Source of the DNA: GCA-016699835 sp964543905
GTDB taxonomy: Bacteria; Planctomycetota; Phycisphaerae; Phycisphaerales; UBA1924
Length of the DNA stretch: 64,000 nt
NCBI GenBank assembly: GCA_964543905.1
Contig: CAZIZO010000004.1
Span: 124,001-188,000, forward strand
Direction of reading: 5' to 3'
Position 1 is the stretch's first letter; each line of letters opens with the position of its first letter. Below are positions 17,921 to 26,176 of the stretch, piece after piece. Made by a program: the position numbers and the translations under genes. The notes under the pieces are model-generated. The model was given only the letters and a program-made list of their open reading frames with translations. It was not told where the DNA came from and did no database searches.

Positions 17921-17949
17921 ATGCATGCCTAGGCTTATTGAGCATGCAT
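17921..17949. repeat. Perfect 8-bp inverted repeat over the znuA start
   Basis: ATGCATGC (17921-17928) is matched by GCATGCAT (17942-17949) across 13 bases. The right arm contains the probable ATG of the zinc-binding protein gene. It could be an operator (for example for a Zur-type repressor) or an mRNA hairpin over the start. It is not a match to a Zur consensus I know. Confidence 0.45.
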
Positions 17950-18963
17950 TCTCATTTGCTCTCCGCAATCCGGGTAGGCGTGGGTCGTCGGAGGTGGACG
18001 TCCGCGATCGTGTTCGCGGTGCTCACGATGGTGCTGGGCGTGGTACCCGGACGTTCCCTGGCGCAGCCGAGCGACTCGACGTCGCAAGGTGTGAACGCAC
18101 CAAGACTCCACGTCGTGGTCACGATTCCGCCGTTGGTGGGGTTGGTCAAGCCGCTCCTGCCCGTCGGGAGCGACGTGAAGTTGCTCATGCCGCCTGGGCG
18201 TTCGGAGCACGGGTATGAGTTCACGCCCAGTGACCTGGCGGCGGTGGCCAAGGCCGACGTCCTCATTTATGTGGGTCTTGGCCTGGAGCCGCGGATCGAG
18301 AAAGAAGTGAAGGAGCGCCCGGTGCCCGGGCGCGTCGTCGTGAGCATGAGCGAGGCTCTGGGGATCCAGGCGCCCGAGGGAGGGCACGATCACCCCGAGC
18401 ATGCCGACCACGAGCATGGCCCGGCGTGCGACCACGGCCCGGTCGATCAGCATCTGTGGCTGGACCCGAGGTTGGTCGAGGAGTTCGTGCCGAGGCTCGC
18501 CTCGGCGATCACGAGTGCGTTCACCCAGGCGGGCGCCGAGGCGATCGTGGCGATGCAGGTGGACGACGCGGCGCGGCGGCTGGTCGATGAGGTCCGGCGG
18601 TTGCACGCGGACCATGTGGAGCGACTGGCGCCGCTGAAAGGGCGCGCGATCGTGACGCATCACAACGCGTTCGCTCGCCTGGCCGATCGCTATGGACTCG
18701 TCGTTGCGGATTCGATCCGCGAGTTCGACAACTCCGATCCGACGCCCAAGGAGGTCGAGCAGATCATCCGGACGATTCGAGATCGTGGGGTAACGACGAT
18801 CTTTGTGGAGCCCAACTACAACGCGAAGATCGCGGAGCGCCTCGCGAAGGCGGCGAAGGTGAAGTTGGGTCGGCTGGACCCGCTGGGCGACGGGGATTGG
18901 TTCAAGATGATGCGCGGCAACCTGGATCAACTCGTCACGAACCTGACGACGGGGGAGAAGTGA
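17944..18963 (+). CDS. znuA: Zinc/manganese ABC transporter substrate-binding protein (ZnuA-like)
   Basis: 339 aa. A long N-terminal signal segment (about 1-45) leads into a cluster A-1 metal-binding protein. VTIPPLVGLVKPLL and the SEHGYEFTPSD metal-ligand His open the first lobe. A His-rich loop (GHDHPEHADHEHGPACDHG), then DQHLWLDPR with the second His, THHNAFARLADRYGL with the third, and a final acidic ligand region near IFVEPN complete the fold. The His-rich loop points to zinc. The ATG at 17944 is chosen; a TTG two codons earlier is possible. The downstream ATPase gene overlaps the stop codon. Confidence 0.9.
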   Translation: MHSHLLSAIRVGVGRRRWTSAIVFAVLTMVLGVVPGRSLAQPSDSTSQGVNAPRLHVVVTIPPLVGLVKPLLPVGSDVKLLMPPGRSEHGYEFTPSDLAAVAKADVLIYVGLGLEPRIEKEVKERPVPGRVVVSMSEALGIQAPEGGHDHPEHADHEHGPACDHGPVDQHLWLDPRLVEEFVPRLASAITSAFTQAGAEAIVAMQVDDAARRLVDEVRRLHADHVERLAPLKGRAIVTHHNAFARLADRYGLVVADSIREFDNSDPTPKEVEQIIRTIRDRGVTTIFVEPNYNAKIAERLAKAAKVKLGRLDPLGDGDWFKMMRGNLDQLVTNLTTGEK

Positions 18964-19814
18964 ACACGCCAACTCCCACCCATGCCGTGGAGTATGTCGG
19001 GGTGGCGTTCACCTATCCGTCGGCGGAGAAGCCGGCGATCGAGGGTGTTTCGCTCTCGGTGCGCGAGGGCGAGCGCCTGGGCGTGCTGGGCCCGAACGGC
19101 GGCGGAAAATCGACGCTGCTGAAACTGACGCTCGGGTTGCTGCATGGGTATCGCGGCGAGATCCGCGTGTTTGGGCACACGCCGCAGGAGGCGAGGCGGA
19201 AGCACCTGGTGGGATACGTCCCGCAGCGGGTGGAGGCGGAGTTGCGATTTCCGTTGAGCGTGGAGCAGGTGGTGATGATGGCGGTGGGGGTGGGGGTGCC
19301 GGCGTGGAAGCGCGTGCCCAAGGAATCGCGGGAGGCGGTGCGGCGTGCGTTGGCCGAGGTTGGGATGGAGGAGTTGCGAAGTCGCCCGATCGGCGAGTTG
19401 TCGGGGGGGCAGTTGCAGCGGGTGATGATCGCACGGGCGATTGCGCACTCGCCGCGGATCTTGATTTTGGACGAGCCGACGGTGGGGGTGGACATCGCGG
19501 GGCAGCAGCAGTTTGCGGAGTTGCTGAATCGCCTGCATGCGCACCTGCACCTGACGACGATCATCGTGAGCCACGATCTTCGGACGATCGCGGCGGGATC
19601 GGATCGGGTGGCGTGCCTGAGCCGCACGCTGCACTCGCACACCGCGCCGGAGGGTTTGTCGCCCGCGGTGCTGGCGGAGGTCTTTCGGCACGACGTGGCG
19701 GCGATCTTCGGGGACGTGCACGTGGACGCGCACTCGGCGGCGGGATGCACGCACGATCACCACACGGGTGCGGGCGTCGGGCTCACGGTGGGGGGGGAGC
19801 GGAAGGGGACGTAG
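18960..19814 (+). CDS. znuC: Zinc-type ABC transporter ATP-binding protein (ZnuC-like)
   Basis: 284 aa. Complete ATPase: Walker A GPNGGGKST, Q-loop GYVPQ, signature LSGGQLQRV, Walker B ILILDEP and switch His in VSHDL. The GTG at 18960 overlaps the znuA stop (GTGA), a tight coupling that fixes the start; the frame runs on upstream without a ribosome site. The C-terminal 50 residues include HDVAAIFGDVHVDAH and CTHDHH, a small His-rich tail that might bind zinc. The expected membrane permease (ZnuB) is missing: the next 270 bases hold no gene and the following gene is on the other strand. Confidence 0.92.
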   Translation: MNTPTPTHAVEYVGVAFTYPSAEKPAIEGVSLSVREGERLGVLGPNGGGKSTLLKLTLGLLHGYRGEIRVFGHTPQEARRKHLVGYVPQRVEAELRFPLSVEQVVMMAVGVGVPAWKRVPKESREAVRRALAEVGMEELRSRPIGELSGGQLQRVMIARAIAHSPRILILDEPTVGVDIAGQQQFAELLNRLHAHLHLTTIIVSHDLRTIAAGSDRVACLSRTLHSHTAPEGLSPAVLAEVFRHDVAAIFGDVHVDAHSAAGCTHDHHTGAGVGLTVGGERKGT

Positions 19815-20085
19815 CGCCGGCCCACGCCCCTTGCGGATGTATTCGGTTGTCAAAGACGAGGTCTCTCTACAAGGGGGCGGAAGGACAGGTTTGTGCGCGC
19901 GCGGGCGGTACGTACGTGGACGCAAACGTTGAGAAGGGCTGGATTTCTCGAGGTCGATCGTGCGCGCGAAATGTGCGAATAACAACGGGAGGACGTGCGT
20001 GAGTGTGCGCACAAAGGGAGTGCGTGCGCGGGGGAGCACGATGGCCCGCGGCGATCGGCGTGGGGCGAGGGGGTGGGGGAGTCGC

Positions 20086-21432
20086 TTAGTGGGTGTTGGC
20101 GGTTTGCGGGCGCGCGGGGCGATTGGTGGGCGTCGGGGGAGGCAGGGGCTCGGTGCCTTCGAGCGTGACGGTGGAGAAGATCCGAACGAACTCGGCGATG
20201 GGGACGGTGAAGACGCCGCCCTTGGTGGGGTATCCCGAGCGAAGGCCGGGGAGGTTGGTGGTGGTCGAGTCGTCCACAGATTTGGGTTTGAAGGTGTTGC
20301 CGTGCGGATTCCACAGGGTGATGGCGTCGGCGGCGGGATCGAAGGCGAGGACGGCGTAGGCGTGCTTCCAACTGATGCCCGGGGGCTGAGGTTCGAAGGC
20401 GGTGCTGGCGGCGACGAGGCGTCGTTCGGCGAGCGCCTTGGCGACGCGCTCGCGGACGCGTTGCTGGGCTTTGGCGTGGTCGAGGGCGAACTCGTAGGGC
20501 GTCTTGCCGTCGGCTTCGATCTGGACGTTTCGACGGTCTTTGGTCATGCGCGGGGGCATGGCCTTGGGTCGGCGTTTGAGGGCGATGGACTCGGTCTTGC
20601 GTCCTGTGAGGGCGCGGATGGTGCCGGCGGTGGACCCGCCGTTGGCGATGGCGTCGGTGGCGCTCTCCATGGAGTACTTTTCGGGGTCGGCCTCTTTGCG
20701 GAGGGTGCCGAAGGCTTTTTCGAGGACGGGGAGCCAGAGGCCCTCGTCGCCTGTGGAGGACGAGATGGCGACTTCGACGTCGGTGAGGGGCGCGAGATCG
20801 ACGGAGCGACCGTCGGGGAAGTTGACGCGGTATCCGCCCTCGATCTTTTCGGAGATGATGCTGGAGATGAAGGTGGGATCGCGGTAGACGGCGGCACCAA
20901 CGGGGGCGACGAAGAAGCAACTGCCGAGCGGGCCCTGGCGGCACTTGTCGAGGTCGGGGGTGTCGTCGAGGGCGAGGTCGCGTTTGGTGCTCTCGATGCG
21001 GCGGAGGCAGGAGGCGAAGCGGGACTGGAAATCGGGGAAGCGTTTGGGTTCGGAGGCACGGGCGGGCTGGGGTGAGGTGTTGTCGGCCTCGGTCGAGTCG
21101 TCGCGGTCGGCGTTGCTGGGCTTGGGCGCGTTCTTCGGGGGCTTGGGCGGGTTGGAGAGGTAGTCTTTGGTCAGGGCGGCGGGCAAATCGTACTTGCCGC
21201 TGCGGATGAAGCGTTTGAGGGTGGCGATGGCGGCGGCGTCGGGGCCGGTGATGGCGGGATCGACGCTCTTGGCATCGATCTCCTTTGCGGAGAGGGAGCC
21301 GTCGGAGTCGGTGTCCCAGGCGTCGAAGCGCCGGGCGAGGACTTCGGAAAAGGTGGGGGGGGTGGCGCTGGGCTCGGCGGGCTGGAGGGCGAGCACGGAG
21401 GACGCGAGCAGGGCGAGGAGTGCGAGGGGCAT
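20086..21432 (-). CDS. Secreted calpain-like cysteine protease with N-terminal EF-hand
   Basis: 448 aa. A signal peptide (MPLALLALLASSVLALQ) is followed by a canonical EF-hand loop at residues 40-51 (DTDSDGSLSAKE), a Pro/Asn-rich linker, and a C2-family (calpain) papain-like domain. The catalytic Cys lies in QGPLGSCFF (Cys172), the His in SWKHAYAV (His357), and the Asn in TLWNPHG (Asn375), with the spacing of calpain cores. Calpains are calcium-activated in animals; the EF-hand suggests calcium may also matter here, which is inference. The start at 21432 is chosen for the signal peptide; the frame runs 67 codons further without support. The gene stands alone. Confidence 0.82.
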   Translation of the reverse strand: MPLALLALLASSVLALQPAEPSATPPTFSEVLARRFDAWDTDSDGSLSAKEIDAKSVDPAITGPDAAAIATLKRFIRSGKYDLPAALTKDYLSNPPKPPKNAPKPSNADRDDSTEADNTSPQPARASEPKRFPDFQSRFASCLRRIESTKRDLALDDTPDLDKCRQGPLGSCFFVAPVGAAVYRDPTFISSIISEKIEGGYRVNFPDGRSVDLAPLTDVEVAISSSTGDEGLWLPVLEKAFGTLRKEADPEKYSMESATDAIANGGSTAGTIRALTGRKTESIALKRRPKAMPPRMTKDRRNVQIEADGKTPYEFALDHAKAQQRVRERVAKALAERRLVAASTAFEPQPPGISWKHAYAVLAFDPAADAITLWNPHGNTFKPKSVDDSTTTNLPGLRSGYPTKGGVFTVPIAEFVRIFSTVTLEGTEPLPPPTPTNRPARPQTANTH

Positions 21433-21648
21433 GCGTGGAGTTATACGGGGAAATCGGTGGAATAGTGCAGGGGAGTTGGCGAAGAGGCCACGGAACGTCA
21501 CCGAGGCGTGCCTGTGGAGTGAGAAGGTTGCGGGAAAGAGGATGGCGCGCCGGCGACGGCCGCCTTCGCAAGCGAAGATGGAGAAGCGGTCGAAGCGGGC
21601 GGGGAGACCCGCCCCGGGCGAGGCGGGAGGCACTGAGCGGGTGTGTGG

Positions 21649-22704
21649 CTATTCCGAGGCCGGGACGGGTTTTTTCCACTTCTGCACCCCCGCGCCCTTG
21701 GCGGGGTGGAGTTCCTTCCAGGCGCGCTCGAGGAGTTCCTTGAGGCCCATGCGGCTGGCGCCGCTGATGGGGAGGACGTCGCGGTCGCGGACGCCGAGTT
21801 CTTTGCAGAGTTTCTTGATCGCTTTGGCGCGTTGTTTCTCGTCGGGGATGAGATCGAGTTTGTTGAGGGCGATGAGTTCGGGCTTGTCGGCGAGGGCGGT
21901 GGAATAGCCGGAGAGTTCGGCGCGGATGACGCGGTAGTTTTCGGCGGGGTCGCTGCCGTCGTCGGGGAGGATGTCGAGGACGTGGACGAGGACGCGGGTT
22001 CGTTCGATGTGTCGGAGGAAGTCGTGTCCGAGGCCTGCGCCTTCGCTGGCGCCTTCGATGAGGCCAGGAATGTCGGCGAGGACGATGCGTCGGAGGGCGT
22101 CGAGTTCGGCGATGCCGAGTTGAGGGCTGAGGGTGGTGAAGGGGTAGTTGGCGATCTTGGGGGTCGCGCGCGTCATGGCGGCGAGGAGGGTGCTTTTGCC
22201 GGCGTTGGGCTTCCCGACGAGGCCGACGTCGGCGATGAGTTTGAGTTCGAGACGGACTTCGAACTCTTCGCCGGGCTCGCCGGGGGTGGCGTGCTTGGGG
22301 GATTGGTTGGTGGAACTTTTGAAGTGTTCGTTTCCCCAGCCGCCCTTGCCGCCCTTGGCGATGATGACTTCTTCACCGGGTTTGAGGTCGTGGAGGATTT
22401 CGCCGGTTTTGTTGTTGTAGGCGATGGTGCCCGGGGGGAGTTTGATGATGAGGTCATCGGCGTCGGAGCCGTGGCATTGCTTCATGCCGCCGGCCTCGCC
22501 GTCTTTGGCGAACCAGTTGGGGTTGCCGCGGAAGTCGTAGAGGGTGGAGAGACCCTCTTCGGCTTTGAAGACGACGTTGCCGCCGCGGCCGCCGTCGCCG
22601 CCATTTGGACCGCCCTTGGGGGCGGCTTTTTCACGGCGGAAGGAGACGTGGCCGTCGCCGCCTTTGCCGGCACGGATACGGATGATGGCGCGATCGAGGA
22701 ACAC
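21649..22704 (-). CDS. obg: GTPase Obg/CgtA
   Basis: 351 aa. The Gly-rich Obg fold (GKGGDGHVSFRREK, GGDGGRGGN) occupies about residues 1-155. The GTPase domain follows, with G1 GKPNAGKST, G3 DIPGLIEGA, G4 LNKLDL and G5 SGAS. Obg acts in late 50S subunit assembly and stress signalling. There is no C-terminal OCT or TGS domain, so the protein is of the short type. The GTG at 22704 is chosen because MFLDRAIIRIRAG matches the family start; no ribosome site is visible before it, and the open frame extends to 22869 without family similarity. A genuine leaderless start is possible. Confidence 0.93.
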   Translation of the reverse strand: MFLDRAIIRIRAGKGGDGHVSFRREKAAPKGGPNGGDGGRGGNVVFKAEEGLSTLYDFRGNPNWFAKDGEAGGMKQCHGSDADDLIIKLPPGTIAYNNKTGEILHDLKPGEEVIIAKGGKGGWGNEHFKSSTNQSPKHATPGEPGEEFEVRLELKLIADVGLVGKPNAGKSTLLAAMTRATPKIANYPFTTLSPQLGIAELDALRRIVLADIPGLIEGASEGAGLGHDFLRHIERTRVLVHVLDILPDDGSDPAENYRVIRAELSGYSTALADKPELIALNKLDLIPDEKQRAKAIKKLCKELGVRDRDVLPISGASRMGLKELLERAWKELHPAKGAGVQKWKKPVPASE

Positions 22705-23077
22705 GAGGGAGGGTAGGTGGGTGAAGCACGCGGAGAGAGTGGAACGGTTTGATTCGGATTTTGATAGGAATAAGAATGTGGGCTGGACGTACCAAACAGG
22801 GTAAGAAAGAGAAGTTTGGCAAGGGAAGGTGGACGGAATTGTCACGAAATTGTGTAAAAATTCTTGCATTTGATCGTAGGGTGGATTACCTTAGGGTTTC
22901 GGCACGAGGCCTTGTTCAGGCTACGGAGTCGAGGAGACAAGACCGTCGGCCATGTTCTGTGGGCTTCGAGGGATCTTCGCGCGTGTTTCCACTGCTCGGT
23001 TGTTACGGGCGGACGCGTGGGGGCGTGCTCATGGGGTGTGGCCGAGATGCGGGGGAAGTCCCCGAGGAGATGAAAAG
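22705..23077. other. Divergent intergenic region between obg and the PEP-CTERM gene
   Basis: These 373 bases hold no gene. The middle (about 22735-22900) is unusually AT-rich for this genome and must carry promoters for both directions. One weak rightward candidate is TTGCAT (22864-22869), 17 bases, TACCTT (22887-22892), which would give a leader of about 180 bases. Confidence 0.35.
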
Positions 23078-23884
23078 ATGAAGACTCGTATGGCGATGGC
23101 GTTGACGGTGCTCGCGGGCGCTTCGAGCGCGGCCTTGGCCGACCCGAGCGCGCTGAGCCTGCTGTTCCCGTTTAACAGCAACGACACGACGGGCTGGACG
23201 CAGTCGATGGGCCGGAACGACGACGGTTCTTCGGCCAACATCGCGCTGGGCTTTGATTTCTGCTTCTACCAGGAGCACCGGAACAACCTCTGGATCAACA
23301 ACAACGGCAACCTGACCTTCAACAGCCCGCTCTCGTCCTTTACGCCGTCCGGCTTCCCGATCGGAACGCCCATGATCGCGCCCTTCTGGGCGGACGTGGA
23401 CACCCGCAACCCAACCGATGCGGACACGAACCTCGTGTGGCACCGCACGTTCGGCGCGCCGGGCAACCAGGTGTTCGTCGTGACGTGGGACTCGGTGGGT
23501 TGGTACTCTGGCCAAAACGGTCAGCGCAACACGTTCCAGGTGGCGATCGCGGAGAACGAGAACCACTTCGGCCCGAATCTGAACATCGCGTTCAGTTACG
23601 GCCGCATGGACTGGACCACGGGCCAAGCCTCGGGCGGCGGGCCTTTCGGCGGCGCGGCCGCGACGGTGGGTGCGAATCAGGGGGATGGCATCCGCTTCAG
23701 CCAACTCGGGCGCTTTGATCAGCCGGGCACGGCGTACGACGGCGCGTTCGGGAACAACGACGGCGTGGATTTCCTTGAGTATCGCACGTTCTTCTTCAAC
23801 GGCTGCGACGGAGACGTTCCGGCCCCCGGCGTGCTCGCGCTCGTCGGGCTTGGTGGTCTGGTGGCGGGTCGTCGCCGCCGCTGA
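23078..23884 (+). CDS. PEP-CTERM-sorted protein with nidogen-like domain
   Basis: 268 aa. A signal peptide (MKTRMAMALTVLAGASSAALA) leads into a domain resembling NIDO (nidogen-like) modules: NLWINNNGNLTFN, then PMIAPFWADVDTR, which is the usual NIDO core. The C-terminus has a PEP-CTERM-like sorting signal, PAPGVLALVG, a hydrophobic helix and RRRR, so the protein should be processed by an exosortase/archaeosortase-type system. The ATG at 23078 has GAGGAG upstream. Likely an extracellular matrix or adhesion component. A strong terminator follows. Confidence 0.82.
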   Translation: MKTRMAMALTVLAGASSAALADPSALSLLFPFNSNDTTGWTQSMGRNDDGSSANIALGFDFCFYQEHRNNLWINNNGNLTFNSPLSSFTPSGFPIGTPMIAPFWADVDTRNPTDADTNLVWHRTFGAPGNQVFVVTWDSVGWYSGQNGQRNTFQVAIAENENHFGPNLNIAFSYGRMDWTTGQASGGGPFGGAAATVGANQGDGIRFSQLGRFDQPGTAYDGAFGNNDGVDFLEYRTFFFNGCDGDVPAPGVLALVGLGGLVAGRRRR

Positions 23885-23939
23885 TCGAACGTTCGTGATC
23901 GCGTGAGCGATCGCGACGGACGAATCCCAAGAATCAAGG

Positions 23940-23976
23940 AACGCCCCGTCCGCTGGATGGGGCGTTTTATTTTTTG
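23940..23976 (+). terminator. Rho-independent terminator
   Basis: AACGCCCC and GGGGCGTT pair perfectly across an 11-base loop and are followed by TTATTTTTT. It ends the PEP-CTERM gene. Confidence 0.85.
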
Positions 23977-24118
23977 CGACGTCGAGGGGGGCGGGCGGGG
24001 CGCTCGCCCGACGAGGGCTCGGGAAGCACTCGGAAAACGGCGAGCACGTGGCGGGAGAGTGCGGGCCACCGCCGCGGCGGTCTCTTGCTATCCTTCGATC
24101 TCAACGGAGGATTCCTGC

Positions 24119-25258
24119 ATGCCCTCACGCGTCGTGTACAACGCCCAGATCGAGCACCTGTCCATCCTGGACGAGAACGCGAAACTCGACGAGAAACTCG
24201 CGAAACTGCAGGACGGTTCGCCGCTGTTGCGTGACGAGGAGGTTTTGGACCTGTACCAGTACATGTGCAAATGCCGGGCGCTGGACGAGACGGCGTTCAA
24301 GTTGCAGCGCTCGGGGCGGATGGGAACGTATCCGCAGAACAAGGGGCAGGAGGCGTGCGCGATCGGGGCGGGGTATGCGGCTAAGAAGGGCGTGGATTGG
24401 CTGGTGCCGTGCTATCGCGAGAACGCGGCGTTGTGGATGCACGGGCTGCCGATGCACTACATCTTTCTGCATTGGATGGGGGACGAGCGGGGCAACCAGA
24501 TACCGGAGGGCGTGTGCCAGACCCCGTTGTGCATCCCGATCGGGACGCAGATGCTTCATGCGACGGGCATCGCGTGGGCGTTCAAGATGAGGAAGGAGCC
24601 CCGCGTGGCGATCACGTTCTTTGGGGATGGGGCGACGAGCGAGGGGGACTTCCACGAGGCGATGAACTTTGCGAGCACGTTCCAGGTGCCGTGCGTCTTT
24701 TTCTGTCAGAACAACCAATGGGCGATCAGCGTGCCTCGAGAGCAGCAGATGAACAGCGAGACGGTGGCGCAGAAGGCGATCGCGTACGGGATGCCGACGA
24801 CGCAGGTGGACGGGAACGATCTGTTCGCGGTGTATCGAGCGACGAAGGAGGCGGTGGAGCGAGCGCGGGGCGGGGGGGGACCGAGTTTCATTGAGGCCGT
24901 CACGTATCGCCTCGCGGATCACACGACGGCGGATGACGCGAGGCGGTATCGTGATCAGGCGGAGGTCGAGGCGTGGGTGGGGCGCGACCCGATGATCCGG
25001 CTCAAGAAGTACCTTGTCGCGAAGGGGATGTGGAACGACGCGAAGCAGAAGGACCTGGACGAGGCGGCGGCGAAGATGGTGAGCGACGTGATCGACGCGG
25101 CCTTCTCGATCCCCAAGCCGGCGACGGAGGACATGTTCGACTACATGTACGCGACGCTGCCGGCGGAGTTGGAAGTGCAGCGGCGGACGAAGCGGACGAA
25201 CTCGCTCTCGCAGAACCCGGAGCAGGTGGGATTGAAAGCGGTGGCGGAGCGAGTGTGA
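24119..25258 (+). CDS. pdhA: Pyruvate dehydrogenase E1 component, alpha subunit
   Basis: 379 aa. This thiamine-diphosphate enzyme decarboxylates pyruvate (or a branched-chain 2-oxo acid) and hands the acyl group to E2 lipoamide. The ThDP motif is complete: FFGDGATSEGDFHEAMNFA followed by CQNNQWAIS. The substrate-loop region YRLADHTTADDARRY is also family-typical. CGGAGG precedes the ATG at 24119. No E1 beta, E2 or E3 gene is adjacent: the next gene runs on the minus strand 30 bases away. Substrate choice between pyruvate and branched-chain 2-oxo acids cannot be settled from this alone. Confidence 0.88.
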   Translation: MPSRVVYNAQIEHLSILDENAKLDEKLAKLQDGSPLLRDEEVLDLYQYMCKCRALDETAFKLQRSGRMGTYPQNKGQEACAIGAGYAAKKGVDWLVPCYRENAALWMHGLPMHYIFLHWMGDERGNQIPEGVCQTPLCIPIGTQMLHATGIAWAFKMRKEPRVAITFFGDGATSEGDFHEAMNFASTFQVPCVFFCQNNQWAISVPREQQMNSETVAQKAIAYGMPTTQVDGNDLFAVYRATKEAVERARGGGGPSFIEAVTYRLADHTTADDARRYRDQAEVEAWVGRDPMIRLKKYLVAKGMWNDAKQKDLDEAAAKMVSDVIDAAFSIPKPATEDMFDYMYATLPAELEVQRRTKRTNSLSQNPEQVGLKAVAERV

Positions 25259-25288
25259 TCGGGATCGCGCCCGCGGTGCGACGGGGGA

Positions 25289-25945
25289 CTACTGCGGGCA
25301 GGCCAGGCGGCAGGTTGCGTCGCACGCGGCTTGTCTTCCCCAGCCGCCACCGACCCGTGCGCCAAGGCTGGTGTGTGGAGGAGCAGGGCGGGAGGAGGTG
25401 GCCGACCATCGCTCGAAGGCGGGGAGGTGGTTGGCCTTGGAGACGCGCTGGAGGTTTTCGAAGGCGGTCTTGATGTCGGGTTCGCTCACGGAGGCGAGGA
25501 GGCGATCGTACATCGCGATGTTCTCGCGCTCGAGTTGGGCGGCGAGGCGGTTGCACTCGGCGAGCGTGGCGGGAACGGCGGGGATATCCGTCGGTGCGGC
25601 GGTGGGGACGGGGACGCCGTGACGCTCCATGAGCGAGGTGACGACGCTGGCGTGGCGGGCCTCGGCGTGGACGATGTTGGCGAAGGGGCGGACGGTGCCG
25701 TGCTTGGCGATGACGGCGTTGTAGAAGGCCTCGGCGCGTCGTTCATCGGCGAGGACTTCGCGGAGTGCGTCGGCGGTGGTGGGGTTGACGGCGGTGGCGG
25801 CGCCGGGGGGCGCGGTGCAGATGCCGCAGCAGGCTTCGCCGCAGGGCGGGGTGCTGGGGCAGGATGCCGTACGTTGGGTGGCGCACCCGGCGAGGGTGAG
25901 GAGCGAGGTGGCGGACAGGACCAGGATGGTGGAGGTTGCGTTCAT
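25289..25945 (-). CDS. Ferritin-like DUF2202 lipoprotein
   Basis: 218 aa. The N-terminus is a lipoprotein signal with lipobox LAGC. A cysteine-rich stretch follows (CPSTPPCGEACCGIC), then a ferritin-like four-helix region with ADERRAEAFYNAVIAKHG and NIVHAEARHASVVTSLMERHGV. The Glu and ExxH residues are those expected of a di-iron or diheme-type site in DUF2202 proteins. The C-terminal tail has three more Cys. GGGAG precedes the ATG at 25945. The biochemical role of the family is not established; metal binding or oxidation in the periplasm is a reasonable inference. Convergent with pdhA. Confidence 0.75.
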   Translation of the reverse strand: MNATSTILVLSATSLLTLAGCATQRTASCPSTPPCGEACCGICTAPPGAATAVNPTTADALREVLADERRAEAFYNAVIAKHGTVRPFANIVHAEARHASVVTSLMERHGVPVPTAAPTDIPAVPATLAECNRLAAQLERENIAMYDRLLASVSEPDIKTAFENLQRVSKANHLPAFERWSATSSRPAPPHTSLGARVGGGWGRQAACDATCRLACPQ

Positions 25946-26176
25946 GATCAAACTCCCAAGTATGGACGCAAGTCGGCGGGGCAAGAGCGGGGCGATACGT
26001 TGGAAATGCCCCGCGTGAACATGCCTCTCGCCCGAGGCCGAACGATGTGTCACGAGATGAATTGCCGGCGGGGAGGCGGAGGGGGACAGGGAAAAATCCC
26101 TGATGTGCGGCGCGAGGAGCGGGCGACCTAAAGTGAGCGGTGTTGGACGTGTCTCCCGCCGCCAAGGAGGGCCGCG

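Noticed and set aside
13736..17932. A plus-strand open frame of about 1400 codons
   Set aside because: It is antisense to the second kinase and its sigma factor and crosses two real genes. Its product is an Arg/His/Pro-rich mixture typical of shadow frames in GC-rich DNA.
17765..17943. DnaA boxes at the compositional flip
   Set aside because: No TTATCCACA-type sequence was seen by eye and no dnaA or dnaN gene is near, so an origin is not called as a feature.
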